Of a stretch of DNA of 32,368 nucleotides, positions 1 through 7,914 are shown piece by piece. The number at the start of each line of letters is the position of its first letter. The stretch's first letter is position 1. The position numbers were made by a program, and so were the translations under genes. The stretch covers positions 1 to 32,368 of the forward strand of contig DVDT01000009.1 of the NCBI GenBank assembly GCA_015296085.1. The letters are read 5' to 3'. Origin of the DNA: Trichormus sp. M33_DOE_039 (GTDB taxonomy: Bacteria; Cyanobacteriota; Cyanobacteriia; Cyanobacteriales; Nostocaceae). The notes under the pieces were generated by a model, which did no database searches, was not told where the DNA came from, and was given only the letters and a program-made list of their open reading frames with translations.

Positions 1-1
1 A

Positions 2-679
2 ACTCTGGCTAGTAGTAGTGAGGATGAGACAGTCAAACTGTGGGATGTGCGGACTGGGGATTGTTGCCTGACTCTGGCTGGTCATGAGAGTTCGGTTTAC
101 TCAGTAGCCTGGAGTGGGGATGGTCTGACTTTGGCTAGTGGTAGTAATGATAAAACAGTCAAACTGTGGGATGTGCGGACTGGGGATTGTCGTCTGACTC
201 TGGCTGGTCATGAGGGTTCGGTTAACTCAGTGGCCTGGAGTGGGGATGGTCTGACTTTGGCTAGTGGTAGTGGTGATGGGACAGTCAAACTGTGGGATGT
301 GCGGACTGGGGATTGTCGTCTGACTCTGGCTGGTCATGATGATTGGGTTTGGTCGGTAGCCTGGAGTGGGGATGGTCTGACTTTGGCTAGTGGTGGTGAT
401 GATGGGACAGTCAAACTGTGGGATGTGCAGACTGGGGATTGTCGTCTGACTCTGGCTGGTCATGAGAATTGGGTTAGGTCAGTAGCCTGGAGTAGGGATG
501 GTCTGACTTTGGCTAGTAGTAGTGATGATGAGACTGTGAAACTGTGGGATGTGCTGACTGCTGAATGTATTGCTACTTTCAGCCATCAGTTATATGCGGG
601 GTTGAAGATTAAGGGGGTGAAGGGGTTGACCCAGGCGGAGATATTAAGTTTGAAGGCGTTGGGGGCTGAGGAGGATTAG
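2..679 (+). CDS. WD40 repeat protein, C-terminal part (5' end outside window)
   Basis: The reading frame is open from the first bases, so this is only the 3' end of a longer gene. It encodes about five WD40 blades ending in the VKLWDV motif, with a period of exactly 126 bp (42 codons; the shared 'agtcaaactg' core recurs at 31, 157, 283 and 409). Blades are almost identical apart from a few codons after the GH dipeptide (ESSVY, EGSVN, DDWVW, ENWVR) and before the blade-closing Thr (NDK, GDG, DDG, DDE). After the last blade comes a tail with IKGVKGLTQAEILSLKALGA, a type of ending I associate with cyanobacterial NB-ARC/STAND-WD40 proteins. Family knowledge: WD40 propellers are protein-interaction platforms. 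Inference: this is the sensor end of a STAND ATPase or WD40 protein; the effector and ATPase parts cannot be seen. Confidence 0.9.
   Translation, partial: TLASSSEDETVKLWDVRTGDCCLTLAGHESSVYSVAWSGDGLTLASGSNDKTVKLWDVRTGDCRLTLAGHEGSVNSVAWSGDGLTLASGSGDGTVKLWDVRTGDCRLTLAGHDDWVWSVAWSGDGLTLASGGDDGTVKLWDVQTGDCRLTLAGHENWVRSVAWSRDGLTLASSSDDETVKLWDVLTAECIATFSHQLYAGLKIKGVKGLTQAEILSLKALGAEED
31..555 (+). repeat. 126-bp tandem DNA repeats inside the WD40 gene
   Basis: Four to five head-to-tail copies with period 126 bp are near-identical at nucleotide level, including synonymous positions. This implies recent amplification or gene conversion. Differences cluster in the codons that face the upper propeller surface. 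Confidence 0.9.
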
Positions 680-695
680 AGGGATAAAGTCATAT

Positions 696-721
696 CACGC
701 AGAGACGCAGAGGCGCAGAGA
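696..721. repeat. Short G/C-rich Nostoc-type intergenic repeat
   Basis: The stretch between 'cacgcagagac' and 'gcgcagaga' is an imperfect reiteration of GCAGAGRC just downstream of the WD40 stop codon. I recognise this motif as common between genes in Nostocales; no function is inferred. Confidence 0.6.
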
Positions 722-867
722 GTAGGGGAGTGATAAGGCTGATTAGCAAAAATTCTTGGTTGGGCGTTTCTCGGTGCTTGATTTTATTTAAACTAATGCA
801 ATACTTTAGCCGTATTACACCACTATTTTGAATAAGAGTATTTCAACATTGTTTGTGGAAGGTCAGT

Positions 868-1074
868 TTGCTTAAGCAGCGACTCGATACTCTATTAGTA
901 GAGTTAAATTTATGTACTTCTCGCGCCTTAGCGCAGAGGCTAATTCAGGCGGGGGAAGTAATGGTGAATGACCAGGTAATTGATAAGCCTGGATGTGAGG
1001 TTGATGTTGCTGCTCAAATTAAAGTTAAAGAGCGATCGCCTATTAACTACCAAAGAAGCGATCGCAATTTTTGA
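868..1074 (+). pseudogene. Truncated duplicate of tlyA (S4 domain only)
   Basis: From about 871 to the HIP1 octamer at 1032-1039 this matches the 5' end of the intact tlyA at 1728-1897, with roughly 90% nucleotide identity and the first ~55 bases identical. It encodes the S4 RNA-binding domain (KQRLDTLLVELNLC..., AGEVMVNDQVIDKPG). Immediately after the GCGATCGC the similarity stops and the frame ends after about 11 unrelated residues at TGA 1072-1074. The methyltransferase domain is absent. A TTG at 868 with GGAAGG upstream (857-862) could still start translation of a ~68-residue S4 fragment. I call it a pseudogene made by partial duplication; an expressed S4-only peptide is possible but unsupported. 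Confidence 0.85.
1037..1065. repeat. Left copy of a ~30-bp direct repeat bounding the DUF4160/DUF2442 pair
   Basis: It reads cgcctattaa-ctaccaaag-aagcgatcgc. The right copy at 1642-1671 differs only by one substitution and one inserted base. The right end is a HIP1 octamer. Confidence 0.85.
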
Positions 1075-1350
1075 CTAGGTTTTGGCAATTTGATAATTAC
1101 TGATTGCTTCTCCAGTTATTTCAGCATAAAGTACATCGGGGTCAAAATCTGCGCCGTTTTCCCAGTAGATAGTTCCCCATTCGGGGTTGATTTTTACTTG
1201 TTTGAAATAGTCAATATTTTGTAGCGGTGCAAAAACCCCTGTAAAAGAAATTAATTTACTAATATCAATAACGCCTTGTTGGTTGTCTTCAAATTTGATG
1301 TATAGTTGATAACCTTCTCTCGGTTCAACTGCAATAATATCTTTGAGCAT
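1075..1350 (-). CDS. DUF2442 domain protein
   Basis: This is a 91-residue small acidic protein with the DUF2442 pattern: an N-terminal strand region (VEPREGYQLYIKFEDN), a central GVIDISKLI stretch and a C-terminal WENGADFDPDVLY motif. DUF2442 genes commonly sit beside DUF4160 genes in cyanobacteria and other bacteria, in an arrangement like a toxin-antitoxin pair; this is established as genomic association more than biochemistry. Here it follows the DUF4160 gene with a 3-nt gap on the same strand, so the two are surely co-transcribed. Its stop is next to the stop of the convergent tlyA fragment. Inference: second gene (antitoxin-like or partner) of the pair. Confidence 0.85.
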   Translation of the reverse strand: MLKDIIAVEPREGYQLYIKFEDNQQGVIDISKLISFTGVFAPLQNIDYFKQVKINPEWGTIYWENGADFDPDVLYAEITGEAISNYQIAKT

Positions 1351-1353
1351 GAC

Positions 1354-1614
1354 TTACTCCAGTGGTTCGATTTTCTCTACAGGATCATTGACTCTAGCTT
1401 TTTCCCAATTATTCATCAATTCTGTTTTATGTAAGTTTGCCCATTCAACTACCAGTGCTAATACCCTGGAGGAGAGTTTACCTTCTAGTATTGATAAGGT
1501 TTCGATATCAATAATTGCTTTTTGTTGATTATAGCGAACGTGAAAATGTGGTGGTGGATGATCGTTATAATACATGGTGATAATAATTCCGAAAAAACGG
1601 CTAATTTCTGGCAT
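1354..1614 (-). CDS. DUF4160 domain protein
   Basis: This 86-residue protein has the DUF4160 signature: PEISRFFGIIITMYYNDHPPPHFHVRY near the N-terminus, with the conserved HxPPHFH block, then a WANLHKTELMNNWEKA helix. The start ATG at 1614 is preceded on the minus strand by AGAGGTGA, a good ribosome binding site. It is the first gene of a two-gene unit with DUF2442. Family knowledge: DUF4160/DUF2442 pairs are widespread and mobile; a toxin-like role has been proposed from context. The function of this pair is not known to me. The unit is bounded by ~30-bp direct repeats (1037-1065 and 1642-1671) and sits between two copies of the tlyA 5' end. Confidence 0.87.
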   Translation of the reverse strand: MPEISRFFGIIITMYYNDHPPPHFHVRYNQQKAIIDIETLSILEGKLSSRVLALVVEWANLHKTELMNNWEKARVNDPVEKIEPLE

Positions 1615-1641
1615 TAGATCACCTCTATGACTAGCTGATCA

Positions 1642-1671
1642 CGCCTATTAAAATACCAAAGAAGCGATCGC
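1642..1671. repeat. Right copy of the ~30-bp direct repeat
   Basis: cgcctattaa-aataccaaag-aagcgatcgc, nearly identical to 1037-1065. Together the copies enclose the DUF4160/DUF2442 unit. Confidence 0.85.
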
Positions 1672-1723
1672 TATACAAAAATTTCAAAAAATTTATTTGT
1701 CAACAACAGGAGAATCAAGTTAA

Positions 1724-2539
1724 TTGGTTAAGCAGCGACTCGATACTCTATTAGTAGAGTTAAATTTATGTACTTCTCGCGCTTTAGCACAGAGGCTAAT
1801 TCAAGCGGGGGAGGTAATGGTTAATGAACAGGTAATTGATAAACCTGGAACGGAGGTTGATGCTGCTGCTCAAATTAGAATTAAGGAGCGATCGCGTTTC
1901 GTTTCCCGTGGTGGTGATAAACTCGCTAAGGCATTAGAACTATTCGCTATTCCTGTAGCTGGTCGGGTTTGCTTGGATGGGGGGATTTCTACAGGCGGCT
2001 TTACTGACTGTTTACTCCAAGCTGGGGCGAAATTAGTTTACGGTATTGATGTTGGTTACGGACAAACTGATTGGGGTTTACGCAATAATCCCCAGGTTGT
2101 GTTGCGGGAACGTACCAATTTACGACAACTACAACCGGGGGATTTATATGGTGAAGATGACCCGATTCCTGATTTGGCGGTGGTGGATGTCTCCTTTATT
2201 TCCTTAACCAAGATTTTGCCTGCTGTTTGGCGATTAACTCAACCCCCGCGTGAAGCCGTGTTACTGGTCAAGCCTCAGTTTGAGGTGGGTAAATCTCGTG
2301 TGGGTAAAAAAGGTGTGGTACGCGACCCTCAAGACCAAGCTGATGCGATTTTTCAGGTGTTGCGAGTCGCTAATGAACTAGGTTGGCGATACAAAGGTTT
2401 AACTTGGTCGCCAATTACAGGCCCGGCGGGAAATATTGAATATCTCTTGTGGTTAGGGACAGAAGGAGAGGAAACACCACCGCCTGATTTAAGTGCGATT
2501 CAACAAATGACGCAATCTGCTGCTGCTGATTTGCAATGA
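1724..2539 (+). CDS. tlyA: TlyA family rRNA methyltransferase/hemolysin-like
   Basis: This 271-residue protein, the usual length for TlyA, has an N-terminal S4 RNA-binding domain (residues ~3-62) followed by an FtsJ-like Rossmann methyltransferase. Visible motifs are the SAM loop (GGISTGGFTDCLLQAGA), VVDVSFISL, LVKPQFEVGK and GNIEYLLWL, which supply the K-D-K-E type residues of this fold. Family members 2'-O-methylate 16S and/or 23S rRNA; older annotation calls them hemolysins. The start is TTG at 1724, with AGGAGA at 1708-1713 giving a 10-nt spacing; no ATG fits. The region upstream of the start appears to have been replaced, because a second truncated copy of the same 5' end lies 860 bp upstream. 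It converges on the CP12 gene with a 20-nt gap. Confidence 0.92.
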   Translation: MVKQRLDTLLVELNLCTSRALAQRLIQAGEVMVNEQVIDKPGTEVDAAAQIRIKERSRFVSRGGDKLAKALELFAIPVAGRVCLDGGISTGGFTDCLLQAGAKLVYGIDVGYGQTDWGLRNNPQVVLRERTNLRQLQPGDLYGEDDPIPDLAVVDVSFISLTKILPAVWRLTQPPREAVLLVKPQFEVGKSRVGKKGVVRDPQDQADAIFQVLRVANELGWRYKGLTWSPITGPAGNIEYLLWLGTEGEETPPPDLSAIQQMTQSAAADLQ

Positions 2540-2559
2540 AAACAGTCAACTGTCAACAC

Positions 2560-2826
2560 TTAAACATCATAAATTAAGCATTCTAAAGCATCTGGGTGCA
2601 TTTCACAGTAGTCATCTAGGGATGTTCTGTATTTGAGGGCTTGTTGTTGGTGGGATTTTTCGGCTTGTAATTCTTCTACGATATCCCAAGCTACAGCGCA
2701 ATTGGGGGAGTTTTCGCCGGTTTGCTCACAGGTGAGGCGGGCTTCGGCGATCGCTGCTAAAATAGCTTGCTCTAAGGTTGTATTAGAGTTAACGGAATTT
2801 GAGCCTACGTTAAAAGTTGCTGTCAT
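2560..2826 (-). CDS. cp12: CP12, Calvin-cycle redox switch protein
   Basis: CP12 is an intrinsically disordered protein that, when oxidised, ties GAPDH and phosphoribulokinase into an inactive complex, shutting off CO2 fixation in the dark. This 88-residue protein has both cysteine pairs (Cys33/Cys43 and Cys74/Cys83), the core AWDIVEELQAE (residues 46-56) and the C-terminal hook CEMHPDALECLIYD. The last residue after YD is Val, where Asp/Glu/Asn is usual. There is an N-terminal extension of about 12 residues rich in Asn/Ser. The ATG has only a weak purine-rich stretch upstream (GAGGCGATAAAG). It is monocistronic, with 271 bp to the next gene. Confidence 0.95.
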   Translation of the reverse strand: MTATFNVGSNSVNSNTTLEQAILAAIAEARLTCEQTGENSPNCAVAWDIVEELQAEKSHQQQALKYRTSLDDYCEMHPDALECLIYDV

Positions 2827-3097
2827 GATCTTTATCGCCTCTGTTTACTGAGATCAAGATGTCATTAGGAAGTGATACTCCTAGTCTAGATAGGCTTCCC
2901 AAAAGTTGTAGTAGTGAACACCGTCCGAGTTTTCAACACTTCTTATTGGGAATTCCTTTCTGGTCATGAGTTAATAATTGCCATTTCTTTTATGTTGCAC
3001 TCAAAATCAGATTTGTGGGCGATTATCAGAGGAATTTGATGTAAATTGACAAACTATCAATAACTGCAACAATTTAGCAAATATTTTTTATTTATTT

Positions 3098-4444
3098 TCA
3101 AGATTTCATCCCTAATTCTTGTTGCAGGCGATACAGAATTGTATTTTTATCGACTTGCGAGAGAATTTCTTGAATCACAGTATCAGCACCCAATTGTCCC
3201 CAAGTGCAGCCTTTTGCTAAATAGACTTGGGCAGCTTTCCCTACAGAGTATGCACCATAACCAGCAATTCCAGCTTGAGCGATCGCACTACCAGCAAAGG
3301 CAGTAATATTAATGGGGTTATCACCACTAGCTAAAGCAGCTGTACTCTTTCCTAATCCTAATAGAAAACCGCTACCTAATTCACCTAATAATAAACCGCC
3401 AGAACTCAATAAAATTGTTTTGAAAATTTTCCCAGCTTCATAGCTAGTCATGGGTAAACCATACAATCTAGCTAAAGCGCGAATTAAGGCTAAATCAGCC
3501 ACTGTTCCGCCGATGATATCTAACACAGCCACGGGATTTAACCCGACTGCTAAGGCTTTATATTTAGTAAATTGCCAGATGATATCTTCCGCTTCTTGTT
3601 CGCGGATGTCAATAGTTTTTTCGGCGATCGCGGCTTCTGCATCTCGTGCTTGAATCAGTGCATTTAATGCTAGGAGCGATCGCCCTTCGCGGTTGAGAAT
3701 ATTTAAAATAGTTTGTTTAAGTTCGTCTACCTGTGGTGGTGGTGTTTCCCATTCATAACTCACCGTACCATCAGGCCATTCTACCCGGACTTCCATTGGT
3801 GCAGGTTCAGCCGCCACCATGACGATTTCATCAGGTAATAAAGGTTGGGTGTGAGGATTAGCTGCACCCAGTTGTTGTAAATTTTGATATATTGTGGCTC
3901 TGTCTGTATCTGGGTATAAATCGATTTTATTAAACACTAAAATCAGGGGTTTTTGTGCTTGCCGTAATTCTAAAAGTGCTTGGTATTCAGTACGAGTGAT
4001 ATCTCCAGACACCACAAACAAAATTAAATCAGCTTGACGCGCCACATCTTTTGCCATTTGGGCGCGTGACTCCCCCTGAATTTCATCGAGTCCAGGGGTA
4101 TCAATTAACTCTACTATGACTTTTTCCCCTGGTTGCCAACGTACAGAACGCGGCCACTGAGTTACACCATTGAGAGGGCCAGTTTGTAAAATTTTGCTTC
4201 CCAACACAGCATTTAGTATCGCAGACTTGCCACGACTCACTAAACCAAAAACGGCTATTCTAATGACATTAGAGTCCAGTTTGCTGAGTGTAGAGGTTAA
4301 AGTTTCTAATTCTGGTTTGACTAAAGCTGCTAATTCTGGGTTAGATGCTGAATGTCCTGGTTTACGAAGATATCCATACCAAGACAGTGCTTGTCTGAGA
4401 CTAGCACGAGCGCGGTTGAGGTGAGTTTCTTGCAAATTACGCAC
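3098..4444 (-). CDS. Era/dynamin-like GTPase with C-terminal DUF697-type hydrophobic region
   Basis: This is a 448-residue GTP-binding protein. The G1 P-loop is GLVSRGKS (residues 67-74), G3 is DTPGLDE and G4 is NKID, followed by hydrophobic Gly/Ala-rich segments after residue ~290 (KALAVGLNPVAVLDIIGG, SGGLLLGELGSGFLLGLG, AFAGSAIAQAGIAGYG). These resemble the DUF697/YcjF membrane-associated region. The N-terminus (1-60) is helical and basic. Such proteins are common in cyanobacteria and are presumed to be membrane-associated GTPases; the exact process is unknown. There is no operon partner: the next minus-strand gene upstream ends 600 bp away beyond a terminator. Confidence 0.85.
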   Translation of the reverse strand: MRNLQETHLNRARASLRQALSWYGYLRKPGHSASNPELAALVKPELETLTSTLSKLDSNVIRIAVFGLVSRGKSAILNAVLGSKILQTGPLNGVTQWPRSVRWQPGEKVIVELIDTPGLDEIQGESRAQMAKDVARQADLILFVVSGDITRTEYQALLELRQAQKPLILVFNKIDLYPDTDRATIYQNLQQLGAANPHTQPLLPDEIVMVAAEPAPMEVRVEWPDGTVSYEWETPPPQVDELKQTILNILNREGRSLLALNALIQARDAEAAIAEKTIDIREQEAEDIIWQFTKYKALAVGLNPVAVLDIIGGTVADLALIRALARLYGLPMTSYEAGKIFKTILLSSGGLLLGELGSGFLLGLGKSTAALASGDNPINITAFAGSAIAQAGIAGYGAYSVGKAAQVYLAKGCTWGQLGADTVIQEILSQVDKNTILYRLQQELGMKS

Positions 4445-5044
4445 GGAGTTCGGTTGATTTAAGTTTGCGAAATAATAGGCTATGTTTCTATTTTGAGCTA
4501 AAAAATAATCTGTCTGTGTTATCTGTCAACTTAAAGCAGAGTTAGAGTTGATTGAGAGAGGAGCATGATACCATTTCACGAAAAACCTGATACAGATGTA
4601 AACCCTGAAAGTTTTGCTGCATCTCAGTTTTTTAATTGCGAATTGCGTTAGTGAAGCGGGGCGTTAGCCCATTGCGAATTGTGAATTGGTATGAGTATTT
4701 GATTTTTAAACTTTTTTAGTTGAATTAAACACAAGAATTTCTAGCGCGCAATTACAGGCATAGGATTGAGAAGAGTAAAAATAAAGTAATTGTTGAATAT
4801 TCTCTGTGATGTTTTACCTAAACCGCTACAAGGTAATTGACCAAATATTGAGGAGTTAATGGATTAAAAAACTCCATCCAGGGGAGGATGGAGTTTTCTG
4901 GGTATGGGGAATGGGGTAGGCAGTGCGGTATTGGGTTTTTCCCAAGTGGGGCAACTGCCGTCATGGGGAATGGGGAAGAATTTACCATTACGCCCCTAAA
5001 ATATATTAATGTGTTGGGAAGATTTTTTGACAAGAATCACAGAT
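4445..5044. other. Non-coding spacer with degenerate repeats and a terminator
   Basis: It holds the promoter side of the GTPase gene, a short GC-rich patch (4636-4680: gcgttagtgaagcggggcgttagcccattgcg) of the kind dispersed through Nostoc genomes, the hairpin at 4868-4897, and a G-rich repeat at 4900-4980 in which tggggaatgggg occurs twice around a ggcagt...actgcc inverted repeat. Small frames here (4818-5073) have no coding character. Confidence 0.6.
4868..4897 (-). terminator. Intrinsic terminator of the permease gene
   Basis: A perfect 12-bp stem (aaaactccatcc / ggatggagtttt) has a 6-nt loop. Read on the minus strand, the stem runs into TTTTTAA. It lies about 150 nt downstream of the permease stop. 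Confidence 0.8.
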
Positions 5045-6340
5045 TTAATTGTACTGGAATAGCGATCGCCTGATTTTATGCCAAACTAATCCAGCCACAA
5101 TTAATCCTAAACCGACTTGCCAAATCGCAGACTCCACCCAAAAAGCCAGGAATAGACAAGATAACAAGCCTAACCAACCTATCCACACAGGATACAGGCG
5201 TTCTGAAGCAGGCATTCTTAAAGCGGCGAAATTGGTGATGGCGTAGTAAATCAAAACGCTAAAGGCACTAAACGACCATGTGGTTTTGACATTGCCTAAT
5301 AATACTAGAAGCGCGATCGCAATTCCCACAACTATCACAGCCGCAGAAGGTGCTGTTTGTGCTTGATTCAAACGGGCTAAAAATTTGGGAGCATCTGCAC
5401 GTCTACCCATTGCTAATAAGACGCGAGATAATCCTAAAATTAAGTTTAACAACACGCCCAACATCGCAGCGATCGCACCTACGGCTAAAACTACAGCAGC
5501 ACCTGTACCACCTACACTCCGGGCTACAACTTCCAACGGCGCGGCTTTTGTCTGTCCCGTTGCATTAGCTAAAGTCCCCACACCTACAGCCCCAATTCCC
5601 ACCGTCGCCACAGTGATGTATAACAACATCGTCAGCAGCAAACAAACAATCATCGCTTTGGGAATTGTTTCCCTCGGAGAACGCGCTTCTTCCCCCATAG
5701 TGGCAATGCGTCCGTAGCCTGTGTAAGCCACAAACATCAAAGCACTAGCATGAAGCACATCCCCCCAAGAACTACTAAAAAAAGGCGTTAAATTGTTAAC
5801 TCCTTGAGTCACCGCACGCGGTAGACAAATCAAAATAAAGACAGATAAAGATAACAGCGTGACTGAGACAATGACGATATTAGTCAGATTAGAACGTTTA
5901 ATCCCAGTCAGAACCACCAAAGTCATAATTACTACAGCCAAGACAGCTACAGGAATTACCCAATTGGAACTCACACCCAAGAGATTGAGTAAGTAACCTG
6001 CAAACCCCAAAGCAGCCGTCGCCGCCGAAGCCGTCTTAGCGACTAAAAACATCCAACCTGCGCTGAAACCAAAAGCCGGGGTGAGATATTTGTAACCATA
6101 TTCATAACTACCACCACTAACTGGATGATTAGCTGCTAGCTGCGCGCTATTGAGTCCGTTACAAGTAGCGACAATTGCTCCAATGGCTACGGCTAAAATG
6201 ACTGCTGGCCCTGCAATACCAGCCGCGATACCAATGCTGACAAATACACCCGTACCAACAATCGAACCCAGTCCCATGAGTGTCGCACCGAAAACCCCTA
6301 ACTCTCGTTGGAGTTGGGGTGGTGAATTGGTGACAGACAT
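5045..6340 (-). CDS. APC-superfamily amino acid permease
   Basis: This 431-residue, very hydrophobic protein has about 12 predicted membrane helices. The first helix carries the APC signature GATLMGLGSIVGTGVFVSIG; a later segment has the conserved GYGRIATMGEEARSPRETIPKA loop. It imports or exchanges amino acids or related compounds at the inner membrane; the substrate cannot be read from sequence. The start ATG at 6340 has GGGAGA 8 nt upstream on the minus strand. It lies 121 bp downstream of the P450 gene in the same direction and could be the third gene of a coq4-like / P450 / permease transcription unit, or have its own promoter in that gap. Confidence 0.9.
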   Translation of the reverse strand: MSVTNSPPQLQRELGVFGATLMGLGSIVGTGVFVSIGIAAGIAGPAVILAVAIGAIVATCNGLNSAQLAANHPVSGGSYEYGYKYLTPAFGFSAGWMFLVAKTASAATAALGFAGYLLNLLGVSSNWVIPVAVLAVVIMTLVVLTGIKRSNLTNIVIVSVTLLSLSVFILICLPRAVTQGVNNLTPFFSSSWGDVLHASALMFVAYTGYGRIATMGEEARSPRETIPKAMIVCLLLTMLLYITVATVGIGAVGVGTLANATGQTKAAPLEVVARSVGGTGAAVVLAVGAIAAMLGVLLNLILGLSRVLLAMGRRADAPKFLARLNQAQTAPSAAVIVVGIAIALLVLLGNVKTTWSFSAFSVLIYYAITNFAALRMPASERLYPVWIGWLGLLSCLFLAFWVESAIWQVGLGLIVAGLVWHKIRRSLFQYN

Positions 6341-6461
6341 TTTGCATATCTCCCTATTTATCTGAACACATCATTGCAGATAAATTGGTTTGAGGGAATA
6401 GGGGTATAATTAACATCTAATATCCAAAATACCTTTCATTCTATACCCCACTCCCGTACTG

Positions 6462-7844
6462 TTATTTCTTCTCCTTCACCATTAAATTTACGCCACCATT
6501 CGGAGCAAATACAATCCCACGACGAACAGGTTGGAGAGGAACTTTATCTAGCAATTCTAGAGAGTAATTTAAGAGGATGTTTGCTAATACTAGCTTCATT
6601 TCAAACAGTGCAAATGCCATGCCTAAACAGCGACGATTGCCACCACCAAAGGGAATAAATTCATAGGGGGAAAACTGACGTTCTAAGAAACGTTCTGGCT
6701 GAAATTTTTCAGGTTCGGGATAAATATCTGGGCGATGATGCGTCAAATAAATACAAGGAGAAATACTCATGCCTTTGGGTAAATCATAACCCATGAATTT
6801 CATCGGTGCTTTGAGAATACGAGAGAAACTAAAGAAAGCTACCGGATAAATTCTCAGTGTTTCTGAGCAAACAGCATTTAAATAGGGTAATTGAGTAATA
6901 ATTGAGGGGTCTGTATTGGCTATATCAATGGAGTTGAGTTCTTGAAGTAACTTTTCTCGGACTTCAGGGAGATAATGAACCCAATATAATGCCCATGATA
7001 AAGCGATCGCAGTTGTTTCATGACCAGCAAATAGCATAGTCATCAATTCATCCCGTAATTCAATATCAGTCATGGGTTGACCATCTTCATCCCGTGCCGA
7101 CAATAACAAGCTCAGAATATCTTCACCTTGAGTCTCAACTTGAGAGCGACGTTCATGAATTTCTTGGTACAGCAATTCATCCAGTAACTTTCTGCGGCGG
7201 ATAAATCTTCCCCAAGGAGTCCACGCACCTAAATCTCGTTGCAACGTTTTGAAAAATAAGAAAACTGCACTCAAAGGATAATTAAAAGTATCCAACAATT
7301 CTACTAAAACTCGCTTGATTTGTTGGTAACGTTCACCTTCTTGCAACCCAAACACGGTGCGTAAAATTACTTGCAGCGAAATATCCTGCATACTAGTACG
7401 AGCGACAAATGGCTGATTAATCTGCCACTTGCTAGTTACTTGGTCAGTGATATCACGGATTACTTGACTATAAGCTCGCATCCTTTCCCCGTGGAAAGGG
7501 GGCATTAACAGTTTACGCTGTCTTAAGTGGCGATCGCCATCCAATAAAATCAACGAATTAGCCCCTACCAACGGTTGAATTATATAATTACCTTCACCCG
7601 AATCAAATAATTGAGCATCAGCAGTAAAAAGTTCTTGAATAGCTTGGGGATTACTAATAACTAGTTGTGCGGGAAAGCTACTAAATTCTGAGATAAATAT
7701 ATCTCCATATTCCTGTTGTGTTTTTTCAAGATAATATAGCGGATTAATTAGACCTCTTAAAGTTTGTAGCCATCTAGGTATATGGGGTTTAACTGGTAAT
7801 TTAGGGAGACTTTGATGAGTCGAATTTTCTGGGGTTTTAATCAT
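6462..7844 (-). CDS. Cytochrome P450, CYP110-like
   Basis: This is a full-length 460-residue bacterial P450. The heme-binding loop FGGGNRRCLG puts the thiolate ligand at Cys406. The I-helix has AGHETTAIA (oxygen activation), the K-helix has SETLRIYP (ExxR), and a PERF-type motif (FQPERFLERQ) is present. The N-terminus (LPKLPVKPHIPRWLQTLRGL...PLYYLEK) resembles cyanobacterial CYP110 enzymes, several of which hydroxylate fatty acids, alkanes or terpenes; subfamily assignment is from memory. AAAGGAAT upstream of the ATG is the ribosome binding site. The Coq4-like gene ends 70 bp upstream on the same strand, suggesting joint expression. No dedicated ferredoxin or reductase gene is adjacent, so it probably uses general cyanobacterial ferredoxins. 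Confidence 0.93.
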   Translation of the reverse strand: MIKTPENSTHQSLPKLPVKPHIPRWLQTLRGLINPLYYLEKTQQEYGDIFISEFSSFPAQLVISNPQAIQELFTADAQLFDSGEGNYIIQPLVGANSLILLDGDRHLRQRKLLMPPFHGERMRAYSQVIRDITDQVTSKWQINQPFVARTSMQDISLQVILRTVFGLQEGERYQQIKRVLVELLDTFNYPLSAVFLFFKTLQRDLGAWTPWGRFIRRRKLLDELLYQEIHERRSQVETQGEDILSLLLSARDEDGQPMTDIELRDELMTMLFAGHETTAIALSWALYWVHYLPEVREKLLQELNSIDIANTDPSIITQLPYLNAVCSETLRIYPVAFFSFSRILKAPMKFMGYDLPKGMSISPCIYLTHHRPDIYPEPEKFQPERFLERQFSPYEFIPFGGGNRRCLGMAFALFEMKLVLANILLNYSLELLDKVPLQPVRRGIVFAPNGGVNLMVKEKK

Positions 7845-7914
7845 GATTAATATTCCTTTTCTCAGTTTTTAGATAGAATTCAGACTAATCACAATTATTA
7901 TTTAATTTTTATAT

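Noticed and set aside
227-463. 78-codon minus-strand frame inside the WD40 gene
   Set aside because: A shadow of the 126-bp repeats.
4818-5073. Small frames on both strands between GTPase and permease genes
   Set aside because: They translate the terminator hairpin and G-rich repeats; no coding character.
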